A DNA stretch of 64,000 bases from Teratosphaeria epicoccoides (GCA_021401465.1 JADDMT010000058.1:124001-188000), one strand, 5' to 3'; positions 22,956 through 35,608 are shown, numbered from the stretch's first letter. Numbers and translations: made by a program. Notes: a model not told the origin generated them from the letters alone.

Positions 22956-25900
22956 TCAAAGCTTCGACTCCGACTCCTCGAATTCGCTCAAGTCCTTCAC
23001 GGGCTTCGCCGCACTGGTGAGGCGGAACTGTTCCTTCCATTGCTTGACGCCTTCAATGTCGCCAATGATTACCGTCTTCCTCTCCTCGTGCACCTCTCCA
23101 TTTGTAGCGCCGTTGGTCGCCCCATTCGTCTCCCCATGGACGTGACCATTAGTCGGCGCTCTTGGCACAATACCAATCTTCGGGAATACCTGCGTGGTCA
23201 GCACGGCCTCGCCCTGCTCGCGGATCTCGGCAACTTTGTCAGCAGCCAGACCCGCTATTTCCGTGAGGTAGTTGGCCAGATTGGTGAAGATGCCTTCCGT
23301 CTCCCCACTCTTGAGATCGACTTCCTCGAGCCTAGAGGTCAGAGCGGCTTCATCGACGGTCAAGCCGAGCTGTGTCAAAACATCACCGACGGCATTGACA
23401 AGCTCTTTGAGCTGCGTCTCGGGCCCAATTTTGGCTGCCACGTCTTCTACCGATGCCTGAGCGACAAGGTGGACAGACACTTTAGCGCGTGTTGATCCAG
23501 GCATGAAAAATGTGCGATGGAAGTCAAGGATGTCGTCCTTCGTCAGTGGCTCGATGTTCTCCACGTCGCGATACACTGTTAGGCGGTCAGCGTTTCACTT
23601 CATTCCTGCTTAGAGAGGGTCAGAAAGACATACCAATTTCGAAATCGAAGACATCACTGGTGATATGATGCCAGAACCTTGCGCTCTCCTCACCCAAATT
23701 CTTCAACTTCTCCAGCCTCTTGTTGATTAGCGCCGTTTTGTACTCCTCAAAGTCCTCTAGGCTCATCTCCTGGATAGTCTTCTCATAGTCGATCAGGAAA
23801 GAGTCGATCCTCTTCTCCAGATACCAGCAATCCTTTTCGCTTTGTATCAGGATCCGGAGTCCAGCCTGAGTGGAGAACAGTAGCGCGCCGCTGCCGACAA
23901 CATAGCCGAGCTGCTCTTTCGTGCGCAGCTGATCGAAGCAAGGCTCATTGAGCATGTGAGAGAGCAGCAGAAGCCTGGCACGGGTGGGCCGGTCGATATT
24001 GCTGCCGACAAAAATGTTGAAATCAATGCAGTGATTGACGTTGTCCGGGTTGGCAATATCGCGCCGGTATGCATAGTCGCTGCCGGGCGGAATGTCGATG
24101 GCTCTGCGTATTGGCCAATGAGCAGGCGGAAGAGGTCTGGTCTTGAAGGTGGACACAACAAGATCAGCGATGCGAAGAGCCTCCTCCTTGTACAGATTGC
24201 CGTGCGCGAGAATCTCAATATGCATTTGCTTGAGGAATTGCGGGAACAGTGCGCGAACATCATCAGCGGTCACCGACGGCAATTCCTCAAGGAGCTGGTC
24301 ATGAGCCCAGCCTCTGTCGCTTATCAGCCAGCGGCTGAATTTGGCGATCTGACGGAATGGTTCCGTGTATTCCGAGTTGCGCATGCCGCGCAAGAGACGT
24401 TCCTTGACGATGTCGAAGCGCTCTTGGGTAAAGGTGAGGTCACGCATAGATGTCAGCACTTTCTCGAGCAGCACATGCATCTTGTCGTTGTATCCAGATA
24501 CATTGATGTCCATTCCGACGGCATGCTTCGACACCTGGTAACCCAGACCGGCAAGATCTGCATCGTAGGCGTATTCGTTGAGCGAGTCGTCGAGCAAGTC
24601 TGTGTACAATTGCATCGTAACTGCGGCCAGTGGCGAAATGTTTGACATAGGACTCCGCAAGCAGATCTCGACATTGGCCTTGGGCACCCAGAACTGATCA
24701 TCCTTCTTGTACCAGAGTCGCAAGTTCCCTTCGTTGCGGATCAGCTTTGGCTCAGTCGCCGGCGTCTCAACGTCCTTCTTCTCCACATCTAGGCGTTGTG
24801 GTACAAACTCGTTCTTTGCAGGCAAGTGGAGCTCAGCCGGCCTCTTGCCTTCAGTAGAGTTTGCTGCTGCATGCAGCTCTGCCAAAAAGTCCTGCGGAAT
24901 CTTCTCGTAATGATACTCGGTGCCGTACCATTTCTCCTTCTGGTCTGGCACAACCGGCGTTTCTCTGGCGATGATGAAGAGTCGTACGTTATCTGGATCG
25001 AGGTGCTCCAATCCGCGCCTGATACCTTCTGGGTCAAATTTCCGAATGGTGGAAGGCGCGCTAAGCAGGCCGTCTCTTGGGTATGGGTGCTGCATGACAT
25101 TGGCCAACTTGCTCACCGTACCGGACGCAGGCGCTTTCTGTTTGTATTTGAATGACACCTCCGCAATCCTGGCCATCTCGTCCACGATCCACTCGTGCGG
25201 TGGCTCGTTTCGGAGCATAGCGATGTACTGGAAGACAGCCTTGAATACTTCCTTGTATTGCACCAGACCCTCTTCAGTGAGCGTGACCCTCATCGAAAAC
25301 ATGCCGTTTCCAGGGCAGATAGGTGAAGCGCCTGCGCTCAGTCCATTGGCCCAGCCCTTTTTCTTGAGGTACGCCAGGATGCTACCTGGACCTTCGTGGC
25401 CAACCAGGTGTGAAAGGTATCGACTTGGCTGCGACTCGTACATGTCCTCCTCATCCGGGTACTCGAAGTGTAGTTCCAGGGTCTTCTGATCCATTACGGG
25501 CTTGACAAACACCTGCGTGGCGACCTCGTCCTTGTCATACAACCGCAGACCATCCCAACGCAGCTGCTTCAAGTGCTGATTCTTGACTGGCGCGAAGTAT
25601 GCCTCCACCCAGCGCTGCAATGTGTCCAAGTCTTCTCTTCCAAGTACCGCCAGCTTCATGCGGTTCGCCGAGTAATGCGTCTCGTAAAATTTGATGAATT
25701 CTTCTCGTATCCGCACGCCCCTCGCGATCGGATCGTCGTGCAACAGCTCATAATTCCCGGTTGAGAACAAATGGAACGGGTGATTCTTGTTGCCCAAGCT
25801 CTTGTCCAGTTGGTTGAACCGCCACATATCACTCTGCAGATTCTTCTTGTTCTCCGAGTCTACGGCCCTCAGTTCCCTGTCGAGAGCCGCCTCGGAGAAC

Positions 25901-26721
25901 AATGGGTGGACGAAGAACTGGGAGAACCGATCGAGGGCTCCTTTCAGAGGTGGCACTTTGCTGGAGGTTGAGATCAGGCTCTCTTTGCTCGTGTTGGTGG
26001 AAGATGTCGGGCTGTTGGACGTGGCTGAGGCGCCGACCTCGAAGTAGTAGTTGGTCGAGCATGCTGCGGTATAAGCGTTGGAGTATCCGCCGTTCTTGGT
26101 CAGATATGCGTTGTAGTCGTTCTCGCCCGGGTATTTTTCCGTCCCCAGAAACAGCACGTGCTCGACCGCATGCGCGATGCCCTGCATGTCCTCCGGGTCG
26201 CTGAAGGCGCCGACATTGACGTCGACGGAGGCGGCGGCCTTGTCGGTGTCGGGATCATGGATGAGCAGAGCCTCCAAGTCGTTGGGCAGCTTGATGACGC
26301 GGTATCGTCTGTTGTCGAGCAACGGCTTCTCCAGCTTTTCGGCGAGGCACTCCGTGCCCGCCGGCCGACTGGCCAGCATACTCATCGTCTCGTATGCGCG
26401 TCTGGCGGTGATGTGTTTCAGATTACTTTTGCTCGAGTGAGGCACAGGAACAGGAAGGCGATCGGCGGGCGCGGGCGGGGTCGCGCGGGCAGGTGCGAGG
26501 GGTGATGTGAGTGATGATGTCGATGTCGATGGAAGCAACAACGACGGTGACGGCGATGGAGAGGATGAAGCTGATAAAGAGACACTAAAACGCCGTCTTA
26601 CAATGAAGTCTGCGTGAGCAGGTCCAGCAGCGCACAAACAACTTGTCCTGCCCGCATATCGCCGTGCAAGGGACATGTAAGTTGTCGCTTGGGCACCGTC
26701 ACGACGAACAATCGCAAGCAT
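22956..26721 (-). CDS. STE23: Insulin-degrading-enzyme-like M16 metalloprotease (Ste23/Axl1-type)
   Basis: Zinc peptidase that degrades small peptides; the yeast orthologue helps process a-factor. Exon 1 is 26721-23634, the intron 23633-23576 (GTATGT...CGCTGAC...ACAG, 58 nt) and exon 2 is 23575-22956, for 1,235 aa. The inverted zinc motif HxxEH is HAVEH (about residues 184-188) in GIAHAVEHVLFLGTEKYP; the third ligand region is ELRAVDSENKKN. Later M16 domains follow, including LSHLVGHEGPGSILAYLKKKGWA and FDQLRTKEQLGYVVGSG. Known yeast and fungal members are about 1,000-1,100 aa; the extra N-terminus is Arg/Ser-rich (LARRYAG...RRRFSVSLSASSS) and resembles a mitochondrial presequence. Starts at 26721, 26676 or 26385 are all in frame, so the N-terminus is uncertain. 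A Gly/Asn/Thr-rich linker (NGATNGATNGE) lies near the C-terminus. Confidence 0.88.
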
Positions 26722-27756
26722 GTACCTCCCGAGGCACACCTTGATGGCCGCTTAGCGACGGTCTCCCGGAGTCTGAACAATCGGTGGCGAGTCGGAGGTG
26801 TTCCAGGTGCCTAGCAATGGATAGAAAAGCCTGATACCGGCGAGACAATTTGACAACGTGAACCATGCACAGAAGAATCTTGAGCTGACCCAGGAAGCCA
26901 GGCTGCACGTCTGCCGAGCTGGGCATTTCTGGGCTGCATGATCATGCATGTCGGCCCGCAGAGCCCAAGGTACGTACCGTTTGTGCAACGAGACACAAGC
27001 TGACACCGCGCACATGAGTGCGCTTGGTACGCCGCGTTTGGTCGCATGGAACACATTGATGGCCAGCATCAATCTCTTTCCCAGCGGCTGGGCCCAATAC
27101 CAGATTCGTCAGATCGACACAGCCCGGGCACTCCCTGCCACGGATCATTCTGGATGACTTCGTCTGATTCACGGGTGTCGTGAGACGTATCATCGTACGA
27201 CAAACGCTTAGGCCCAACGCTTCTCTGCATCTCAGGCGGAGACGGTTTGCATGTCTCATCTCGCGCCTACAAGCATGACTATGCTACACGGACCGCGCAT
27301 TCGCACACTACCCTCATCACGTAGGATGCCCGCCACGCCCTTGTCAGTCGAACGTAACACAGATTCCATGGCTCCGCCCCACGCTTCATCGTCAACCGTG
27401 ACATCATGCCTGGGTCCTGGCATTTCAGATATCCGAGATAGACATATCCCGTCATCAATCTCTTGGAGGATGGTCTACCATCCATCAATCAGACCGTGGG
27501 AGCTCACAGGTGCACAGACTTAACTTGTTTAAAGCGCTTGATATCAATCTTCTCACATGGTCCCAGCTCGATCTGCGCAACTTAGTTTCGTCCTGTCCGT
27601 TCAGCTCCAGTTCCTGCAACTCGCTTGCACCTCTAGAAGAAAAGTGAAAGTGTTGGCATTAGTCGGGCGCCAATTTTCCTCTGCTGTGCTTGGGCCCACC
27701 AAAAGCTCCTCGTGAAGCGCAAATACGTCAGGACTAACACGCACTCCGCAATCATC
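26722..27756. other. Intergenic, upstream of the protease
   Basis: About 1 kb that includes the protease promoter. Short frames only; nothing recognised. Confidence 0.35.
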
Positions 27757-28146
27757 CTATCTCAAACAGAGTCTGTGGACTGATACGCCAGTCCCTGTAA
27801 TCGCGGTTAAGACAAGCTTCATCAAAAGCGCGGTACAACACTGGTCTGCCTGCCCGCCTTCGATACCCAGCCGCGCAAGCAGAGACTGTAGTACGTAGAC
27901 ATGAAGATCCTGATTCTGCATGCCCGCTATGGTGAGGCAAAGAGATCGACGCAATCGAACAAAATTGGTGAAGATGCTCAATTCTCTCTGCCAAGTGAGG
28001 TCTTTTGAAGGTTTGAAGGAGATACTCCAGGTCAAGTCATCAATCGAGCACCACTGAGCAATTTGCTCAGCTTCTCGGGTCAGCAGCTCCGGCGGCAGAG
28101 CCGGGAGAAAAGAGCCTTGATGATCTGATAGTCGTTGAGGAGTCAT
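27757..28146 (-). CDS. Small hypothetical protein
   Basis: 129-codon frame with ATG at 28146. It opens with SFLPALPPELLTRE, reminiscent of the LPxE start of fungal F-box/2EXR modules, followed by helical, Leu-rich sequence. No domain is firmly recognised. It may be a short gene, one exon of a longer one, or chance; low confidence. Confidence 0.33.
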   Translation of the reverse strand: MTPQRLSDHQGSFLPALPPELLTREAEQIAQWCSIDDLTWSISFKPSKDLTWQRELSIFTNFVRLRRSLCLTIAGMQNQDLHVYVLQSLLARLGIEGGQADQCCTALLMKLVLTAITGTGVSVHRLCLR

Positions 28147-28941
28147 GATGAATTTTCAAAAATGGTGTTCTGTGGGATGGACGAGTCTGCAACTAGCGTT
28201 AATGTTACCTTGCGCCTACTACCTTCGTTAGCGTGGTATTAGCGTGTTCTCGAACTTCCCTTTCGGCGGCTTTTTGAGGCGGTTCTCAAAGGTATTCACC
28301 TCTGAGTTCAAGGTGCACCATTAGTGACTTCGTGCAGATGGCCACCCGCTATCTTTGGCACTCCTAGGGGATGCGGCGTTGAAGTTCCATCTTTATGAAT
28401 GTCGGTATACATCTTCGCAGAATCGGCCTGGGGACTTTACAACATGACGGTCTTGCGTTCCGCATCAAGCAAGTGGTCGGTCAGGATAAAGCGCTCGCTA
28501 TTCGGCTTATCGACAGCTTCAATGGCAACACATATCGCGCACGATGGCGATAGAGCGAGGTTTTGGTCGACAGCAGAGTCTTGTAGCCTCATCCCTAGGA
28601 TTGGAATCTACAACTGCAATAAAATAGCCAGCTCGTGGTTATCACTCAAGGCTTGGCTGGTGTTATCCACCTATCCTGGCAGCTGCACATAGAAGCTCAT
28701 GGTTGCTACTAGGCTCTTCGCAAGTGTGACGCGGTCTTCCAATGGCGACATGGCTTATTTGGCGTGCATTCTCCGGCGAAAGTGTCAATTGGGCATGGAT
28801 CCGGAACGTTCACCTTGTGTGCCTTGTGTCCACCTCTACCACAAGCATGCCGATTCATGCGGCGTGTGGCCAGCCTGTGGGTTTCGGAAATTGGGCAATC
28901 CGGTCCGAAGCAACATCGACCTTGGCCCCTTGTACCGCTGA
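28147..28941. other. Intergenic
   Basis: About 800 bp with no supported gene, ending at the minisatellite. Confidence 0.35.
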
Positions 28942-29145
28942 TGAGGACACTGCCTTGGTGAGGACACTGCCTTGGTGAGGACACTGCCTTGGTGAGGACA
29001 CTGCCTTGGTGAGGACACTGCCTTGGTGAGGACACTGCCTTGATAAGGACACTGCCTTGATAAGAACACTGCCTTGATAAGAACACTGCCTTGATAAGAA
29101 CACTACCTTGATGAGGACACTACCTTGATGAGGACACTTCCTAGC
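28942..29145. repeat. 17-bp minisatellite, 12 copies
   Basis: Twelve contiguous 17-bp units in exact register (204 bp). Copies 1-5 are identical, TGAGGACACTGCCTTGG. From copy 6 on they drift by G-to-A and similar changes (CCTTGA ends, TAAGGACAC then TAAGAACAC starts, CACTACC cores), and the last copy is divergent. Because 17 is not a multiple of 3, all three minus-strand frames stay open through it and give Cys/Gln/Ser-rich peptides; I regard these as artefacts. Confidence 0.97.
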
Positions 29146-30822
29146 TGTGGCGGGCTATCTGACGGGACTCGGCGTAAGCTTGTTCGATCGTACAGTCTGA
29201 CAGGAAATACACATTAATCCTGCAGCTTCGCAACGGCGGAGCAGAGTGGTGATTCCGATCTTCGATGCAGACATGTACGCAAAAGGGCATTTGTATCTGC
29301 TCAACCTCGACCAGTGCTACGCCTGCTGTAGCCCAAATGCCGTTGCGCAGGTCTGGATCGGTTGGTATGACAAAGGTAGCGAACTGCTCAACCCATGGGT
29401 CCTCTGGCAGGGTGGCCACGACCGACAATGCGGTGTCTGTGTCGGTTCGCAGAACAACATGCCCACCAGCAGAGTATTGCGGATCACCCTTGATGAAAAT
29501 ATGCTTCATCGTAGTTCCAGGGTTCATAGACGATGGCAAAGCTACAATGTTTCCCTTTTTCGGATCAAACTCATTCAACCATTGCAAAATTGTGGTAGAA
29601 CACATCGCCGCCGTCGACTGTGCACCTTGGTTCACGCTGCAGTGATAAATAAACTTTGTATCTCTGACCTTGCTGCGCGTCGAAGTAAGAATATCTAAGA
29701 TCCGCCAGCATTTATGTAATTTCCTCGTGTGGAGCTGACACGTCGGCAACTGATACTATGTCATTGAGCGAGAAACAAGGTAACGTGGCCTCAAGTCCAG
29801 CATTCGTAATCCGAGAGAGTCGCAGGGTCTCAGTAGGCTCCACCTCCAATTCAATTGCATGCCAAGTCGAGAAGGCGCGCGGATGATCGGCTAAGCCCCG
29901 CTCAGTAGGTAGGGCAGAAGACGCAAGAAGTGATAGATCCGTCGAGGACTTAAGAAACTCCCCTGTAGTCTCTGAAAAATCTCTGTGACCCTCGCCGTGT
30001 AGAATGGGCATGTTGATGTCAAGTATACCGAGAAGTGAATACGCCTCGTCTTCCACTCTGGCAGTTTCTCATTCAGCTGCCCACCAGAGCCGCTTTGCAA
30101 CGCATACATCTCCAATGAGCCGCACTTTGAGCAAGACGTTCACCTCGATGTGCGTGATGTCAGACACAATGTCCAAGAGGTCGACAAGCCGGCCCAATGG
30201 AGACCAGTCATGATGCCACAAACATACATAAGTCGGAGCAAGAAGCTCCTGGAGCGTCCTGCAGTTTCCAGCATCAGCACATAGGAGCCTCAGCACATAC
30301 TCGTTGGGGGTACAAACCAGCCTCGTCGCCACCACCGACATCGAGAATAGCCTTGACGACGTCGCCAATCGTTGACGCCGAAGGCCGAGACAGGCCAAGA
30401 TCCGGGCAAGGCAAATAACGCGGAAGTACCTCTCGCAGCTGCTGAAAATCTCGCCCAGTCCTCGCCGCCTTCGGGCAGATCAAGGTCACCCACACTGGGA
30501 TATGGAGCACGCGGTTTGCATATGGCGATTTTGCCATGTCGAGTCAGACATTTGGAAGTGGACACAGGGCCACTCAGGAGGTTGCCAATAGGCGTCAGAT
30601 AGATACACATGGCAAGCAACGGCAGCCCCGTACCAAACAAACCTTGAGTTGATCGCCTCGGAGAGCTTAGCACTACTGCTCTTGTCAATGCAGCAAGTGT
30701 CAATCCAGGTCCAGTCTAGACCATCCTTGATAGTCTGCTTGCACATAAATTCTATTTTCTTCCTGCCAGTTCTTCGAGTCGAAGAATTCGAGCTTGTAGG
30801 TCCTGGCGTTGAGGAGCCACAT
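29141..30822 (-). pseudogene. HET-domain (heterokaryon incompatibility) gene, disabled
   Basis: HET proteins trigger cell death on non-self recognition in filamentous ascomycetes. Pieces of the domain appear in order on the minus strand. MWLLNARTYKLEFFDS starts at 30,822. It runs straight into KKIEFMCKQTIKDGLDW, so the usual YAILSHTWG-containing segment (about 35 codons) is missing. Next come WTWIDTCCIDKSSSAKLSEA and YLSDAYW, then in another frame RTLQELLAPTYV. A TGA follows, where WAAE is followed in the same frame by ETARVEDEAYSLLGILD; an Arg CGA-to-TGA change is the simplest cause. The C-terminal part ends in two overlapping frames (switch near 29,730). The deletion, stop and frameshifts make it clearly non-functional as read. 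It abuts the minisatellite. Confidence 0.82.
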
Positions 30823-31709
30823 TTTGGGTCCAGGTGTCTGTCCACGAGTGAGATGGTAGATCTCCAAGTTTGTATGTAATGGTGACGCCTGCGATTCAAG
30901 CAGCAATAAGCGTAGGTATGTGAGAGCAAGACGAATACTCGTATCCATGCCGCAGCTGACTGCTGAGCTCCTGAGAGGACCCGGCTAGCCGTGCATGCAA
31001 GCAAGGATAAACATCCGGTGTCAGCGCCGACACTCATATCTTGCGACAATATATGTAGTTGCCTATGGTAGAACAGATGACCAAGTCGTAAAAAAGGTGA
31101 AGTGGCAAGCAGGTCCTCAAGGTGAAGCCGAGTCAGCACGCTCCTTCAACCATAATTGCCTCAACTTTCGCCATTGTCTCTGGATGCAACCTTGGGCGAG
31201 GTGTGCGTTAGCCGCTTCGGCTGAGGATGGTAGAACGCCTTGGCAAATTTGCCCTCATTAGGTCTTATTATTGCCATTCAGCACACAGACTAGCCCCGTG
31301 TAGCATCCGGCGTGCGTCAACATTTATGTACATAAAGCATGCCAAATGCCGATCATGCACCTTCCAACTATGCTTTGTTGTATTCGTACATAAACCGATC
31401 AAACTCATTCAGCGCGTGTAGCAGCGCACTCACGCGCTATTGCTGCGTGGTGTTCGCCCTGCCGGTCTTTCAGCAGGCGCCCGCGCGTGATTCTTGCGCG
31501 GCGTATTTCCCCTGCTGTCCCGCCCTTTGTGTCTCGACTCACAGAAATGCTCCTGGTACCCGGTACGACCACACCTTCTCAACCACCTCCCTGTCTATCG
31601 AGATTTTCCTCTCCCTCTCAATCTCCTCGGGCGTCTCGAACACCTCTTCGAACCTCCTCAAAGTTTCAGAACTCGTCGCCCTCTCAAACGCGCGTCGGTC
31701 ACGGGCCTC
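30823..31709. other. Intergenic
   Basis: About 890 bp between the HET relic and the elongase 3' end. No gene recognised. Confidence 0.35.
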
Positions 31710-32821
31710 CTATGCCTTGCGGGACCTGGTCACTCTTGGAGTCGGGGCACCATTCTCCTTGCTCACGCTCGTGCCCGTTGTCTGGCCCAACGCTTGCTGA
31801 CCACCAGACAGCCTACGCTGGATTTGCCTGACGTCTGGAATCTGCTCATCCTTCATCTCAACCAATGCGCTTGTAGCCCTGCCACGGCCTTTCTTGACTG
31901 GCTTCTTGTATGTCGAGATGTAGAAGCCGATGAACAGGAACAAGTACGAGGTGATGATGCCCATGCCCGCGAACGCCGCAAACTCCTCGCCAGCGCAGAT
32001 ACCGGCGGTCGGTAGCCAATCGAAATATCGTGCGCTGAAGTAGGTGTAGGAGGCGAAGTAGATGAAGCCGAGGTCGATCACGAACTGGACAATCTGGAGC
32101 ATTGTAATGTACTTCTTCCACCAAATCTTGATGCCGCGCGCGGACTGGAAATAGTACCAGTACATGACGACGTGGACTGTCAGGTTGAGGACGATTGGGA
32201 CCCAGGAGACGGCGGTGTGGCCGAGCAACTGGGTGTAGCAGAGGAGGGCCGTGGCGCCGTGATGGTAGGTGTGGAGAAAGGTGAGCGGCTTCTTTTTGAG
32301 GAAGAGGAAGACGGTGTCGATCAGCTCGAGATACTTGGTCAGGTAGTTGAGCTGTAGAGAAGGACGTCAGTACGATGCTGGGCGAGTTCCTGCTGCGCTT
32401 GTGAACGTACGTAGTAGAGGATGACCAGCTGCGGGGTCCAACCACCATTGTAGTCACAGATCGCATAAAAGATGCCGTTCCTCCACAACGTAGGGATCAG
32501 CTGCTCCAAGAATAGCACGAGAAGTCCACCGCTTATCACGGTCAAGTAGAAGTTGTGGATCTTGAACAAGCCGTTAAGCTTGAACGCCGGTCGATCCTTC
32601 ATCACCTCTCTGCCGCCGAAGATGAGGATGTAGTATGACACCAGCGCGACCGTCGTCTCGGTCATGGTGCTCATTGGCGTCTGGCCAGGGGTGAAGCGGA
32701 AGTGCTCAGGCTTGTAGCCGGCAATGCTGCTAAACAGCTTGGAGAAGAGGGGCCATAACTTGATGCCGAACGGTCGCTCGAGAGTCGGCGCGCCGACTTC
32801 GAGCCAGTGTGGGCTGGACAT
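31710..32821 (-). CDS. ELO-family very-long-chain fatty acid elongase
   Basis: ER-membrane condensing enzyme that adds two carbons from malonyl-CoA to long acyl-CoAs for sphingolipids (yeast Elo2/Elo3 role). Exon 1 is 32821-32411, the intron 32410-32352 (GTACGT...TACTGAC...ACAG, 59 nt) and exon 2 is 32351-31710, for 350 aa. The catalytic histidine box HxxHH is HTYHH (residues about 164-168), preceded by KYLELIDTVFLFLKKKPLTFL and followed by NLTVHVVMYWYY, all family hallmarks. There are several hydrophobic helices and a Lys/Arg-rich cytosolic tail (STYKKPVKKGRGRA) consistent with ER retention. The start at 32821 (MSSPHWLEVG) is preferred over an in-frame start 16 codons upstream because the upstream residues look like leader. 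Chain-length specificity is not readable. Confidence 0.92.
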
Positions 32822-33720
32822 GGTCACCGTCGTCGCAATGCGTTGCCAGTCAAGTCGCGGTGAACACAATGTTGCAAGAGTCTCTTCCCCGTCGTCTCTT
32901 TACTGTTGTCCCGTGGATTGGCTGGAAACGGAAGCCGCGGCTGGCTGTCGCGTGCCGACGCAGGCGCAATGGCTTTATCTTTTCTTTTCCCGAAGTCTGC
33001 AAAGGAGTGACTTGAAACGAAGACGCGCGCGCGAGCAGTCTGGTGTTTCGAGCGCAAAGACCAAGGGTTTGTCTGGAGAACGACAGGTGAATACATGTAA
33101 TGGTCCATGTACGAGTTGGTGGGTTTCCTGCTTGCGTGTGCCCCTGTTGGCGGAAATTGTTCAAGCCGGTACGCGATTTTTGCAGCCAATGATGATCGGC
33201 GCGCCATTCACTTACGGGCCTAATAAGAAGTGACCACCGGAAAATTGTGGGATAATTGTATGGGAAAGAAGTTGAGTGCTCTGACAAACTCACCACTACC
33301 ATAGCGTCAAAGATACCTACCTTAAGGGGACACACGGTTGATATTGGGAATGGGACAATCAATGGATTTGACGTTCGCTTCGAAAAGAGCTCCAAGCTGT
33401 ACTGCTCAAACTCTTACCATCAAGCTCGGTCGCTTGCAGAGGTTCTTCAACAGCCCGTAGCAGTTGTAGGGACGCAGGAGCATTATCTCACATAGCGTTG
33501 GATTGCTGAAACTTCGGTTCATCAGAATTCCAGCCTCAGGCAGTCAAAGGAGGTATCATTCTCGCGATGCCGGCTTAACCCGCTGTCCCGAAAGCTTGCG
33601 TCTCAAGTGTCACGCAACTGAATAATGTCTTCCACGAAAGGCGCAGTCCCGACCACGTCGAATCATAACCCACGCGATACCTCACTTTTCCACTTCCACC
33701 ATTTTCTTCGTACCACGCCA
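32822..33720. promoter_or_regulatory. Divergent promoter region, elongase / COX6
   Basis: About 900 bp with no supported gene; it must contain both promoters. No individual element could be identified. Confidence 0.4.
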
Positions 33721-34466
33721 ATGTCATCTGCAGCTTTCGCTCGCGTTGCGCGGGCCAGGCTGCTCAGCACGCCCCGTGGGCAGCCAGCGAGATGGAACGT
33801 CACCAGGTCTGCTGCTTGCTTCTCGACGAGGAGTCTGGGCTTGAGGATGCCAGAGCACGACCCGCACGACCCGCATCACGAAGAAAGCTTCGAGGAGTTC
33901 ACTGCAAGGTATGCGATATGATGTTTGGGAGATTATTGTGGGTTCAATGGGCCAGGAGAGGACGGGCAGGCGTAGGCAGGAGAAAGCAGCTCAAACTGCC
34001 TCAAAAACATCCGACAAATGCCGATCGCTTGGGATATGTTTCAGCAATGCATGTCTCTATGCGTTGTGCTAATAAAGTCGTGGCCAACAGATACGAGAAG
34101 GAATTCGAGCAGGTGCAGGACGTCTTCGAGCTCCAACGTAATCTCAACAACGCCTTCGCCTACGACCTGGTTCCCTCACCATCCGTCATCGCCGCCGCAC
34201 TGAGGGCTGCGAGGCGGGTCAACGATTTCCCGACTGCTGTGAGAGTATTTGAGGGTAAGCAAGAGCATGGCTGTGCCGCATCGGTGCAAGGGGGCGCATA
34301 CTAACAAATGCGTGTGACAGGCATTCAGGCAAAGGTAGAGAACAAGGGCCAGTATGAGGAGTACCTCGAGGAGCTGAAGCCAATACGGGAAGAGCTAGGC
34401 ATCGTACTGAAGGAGACTATGTATCCGAACGGCACGGCCGGATTGAGCGGCGGGCGTGGTGCGTAA
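33721..34466 (+). CDS. COX6: Cytochrome c oxidase subunit VI (mammalian Va)
   Basis: Nuclear-encoded subunit of respiratory complex IV, on the matrix side. Exons are 33721-33908, 34091-34254 and 34321-34466, with introns of 182 nt (GTATGC...CAACAG) and 66 nt (GTAAGC...CTAAC...GACAG). All phases agree and give 165 aa. The N-terminus SSAAFARVARARLLSTPRG is a typical mitochondrial presequence. The mature part shows the family sequence EEFTARYEKEFEQVQDVFEL (exon 1-2 junction), NNAFAYDLVPSPSVIAAALR and RVNDFPTAVRVFEGIQAK (exon 2-3 junction). An in-frame ATG 32 codons upstream (33625) exists but would mask the presequence, so 33721 is preferred. Confidence 0.93.
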
Positions 34467-35608
34467 GGTGCGTTGCGTTTGACGATAAAGACATTGGCAC
34501 GACGACGACGGCGGGCAGGAGATGCATCATCTGTACATTGGACAAGCAAGATCATGAAAAGGTCACGAAGAGCAGTGGCGGCGCTGGAGTACTCGCAACA
34601 TGTTACAATAGTGCGTCGATGCTGGAGAATTCAAGTTCCAATGTACAGATTTCCCGTTTGAGCCACTGCATACCATATTTGCTGGACTGCGAAGCGACAG
34701 CACGATCTCCTTCGGCAAGCGTCACCACACGGTCAATGTGGTTACGCAGGCGCCGGCTCCAGCCCGACCGGCACCCTCAACCTCTCGCCTGGTGTCTTCA
34801 TTGACCGTTCGCTCGGCGTCGAGAGCGTGGAAGTCGGCATCAAGATGCCCATCTACTCATCACCAATTATCAGAAGACACTCCAGTCGATGCAGAGCAAG
34901 ACTTACGTCCAAGCTCTGGAACGTCCTTCGACGTCGCCGGAAACCTCTTGGAAGATTTCTCGGTCTTCAAGCTCACGAGTAGATATAGCGTACCGTCCGC
35001 GTTCGCGAGTTGGCTGTTGGCTACGCGGGCGACATCGATCGTAGTTCTGACCGAATTAACAGGATGGCTCAAGCAGCGGTGCTCTGATTTGATCGGACGA
35101 TATGCACGGCTCTGATTTTGGTTTCAAGCTTCTCGATGGCCTTGGCTGGATCATCTTTCGCAACGCCGTTGATGGCTTCTGTGCCTACGTCTCCTGTGGC
35201 TTTCATTGTGTGCAGGCTTGTCTTGGCTGCTCCGGTGCTGCTTCTCAGTGGTTTAGCGATCTGCCCTGGTGTCTTACCAGCAAGTTGATCAGCCTTGTGT
35301 GTGTCGCTCTTGTTGGTTGCACCAGTTGCGACGGCCATCGGCGACAAATTGGATGGTGGTCAGATAGGTCAGATATAGGAGCCGCACGACTGGTAGGGCG
35401 TGGTCAAAGCAATCGATATGAAGCTGGGGAATATCATGGGATTGCCGCTATTATATTGCTCTGGTCTACAAGGATACTCAATCCATTTTAGCACCTGCCA
35501 TTGGGATTTTTGAACTTCGCGATTGCGTGGGGCCGAGCAAGAAGTTGGAAATTTCCCGTGTCGGTTCGCATGTGTGTTTCGTGGTTTCACGTGCTGCTAC
35601 GCTAACGC
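34467..35608. other. Intergenic with one weak minus-strand ORF
   Basis: 1.1 kb between COX6 and the aminopeptidase. A minus-strand frame (ATG 35338 to 35069, 89 codons, Ala/Lys/Thr-rich, AGKTPGQIAKPLRSSTGAAK) could be a tiny gene but has no recognised relative. A plus-strand stretch near 34,750-34,850 reads GSSPTGTLNLSPGVFIDRSL and may be a gene relic. Confidence 0.3.

Noticed and set aside
28836..29103. Cys/Gln/Ser-rich proteins on the minus strand across the minisatellite
   Set aside because: A 17-bp unit without a stop keeps all three frames open automatically; no coding signal outside the array.
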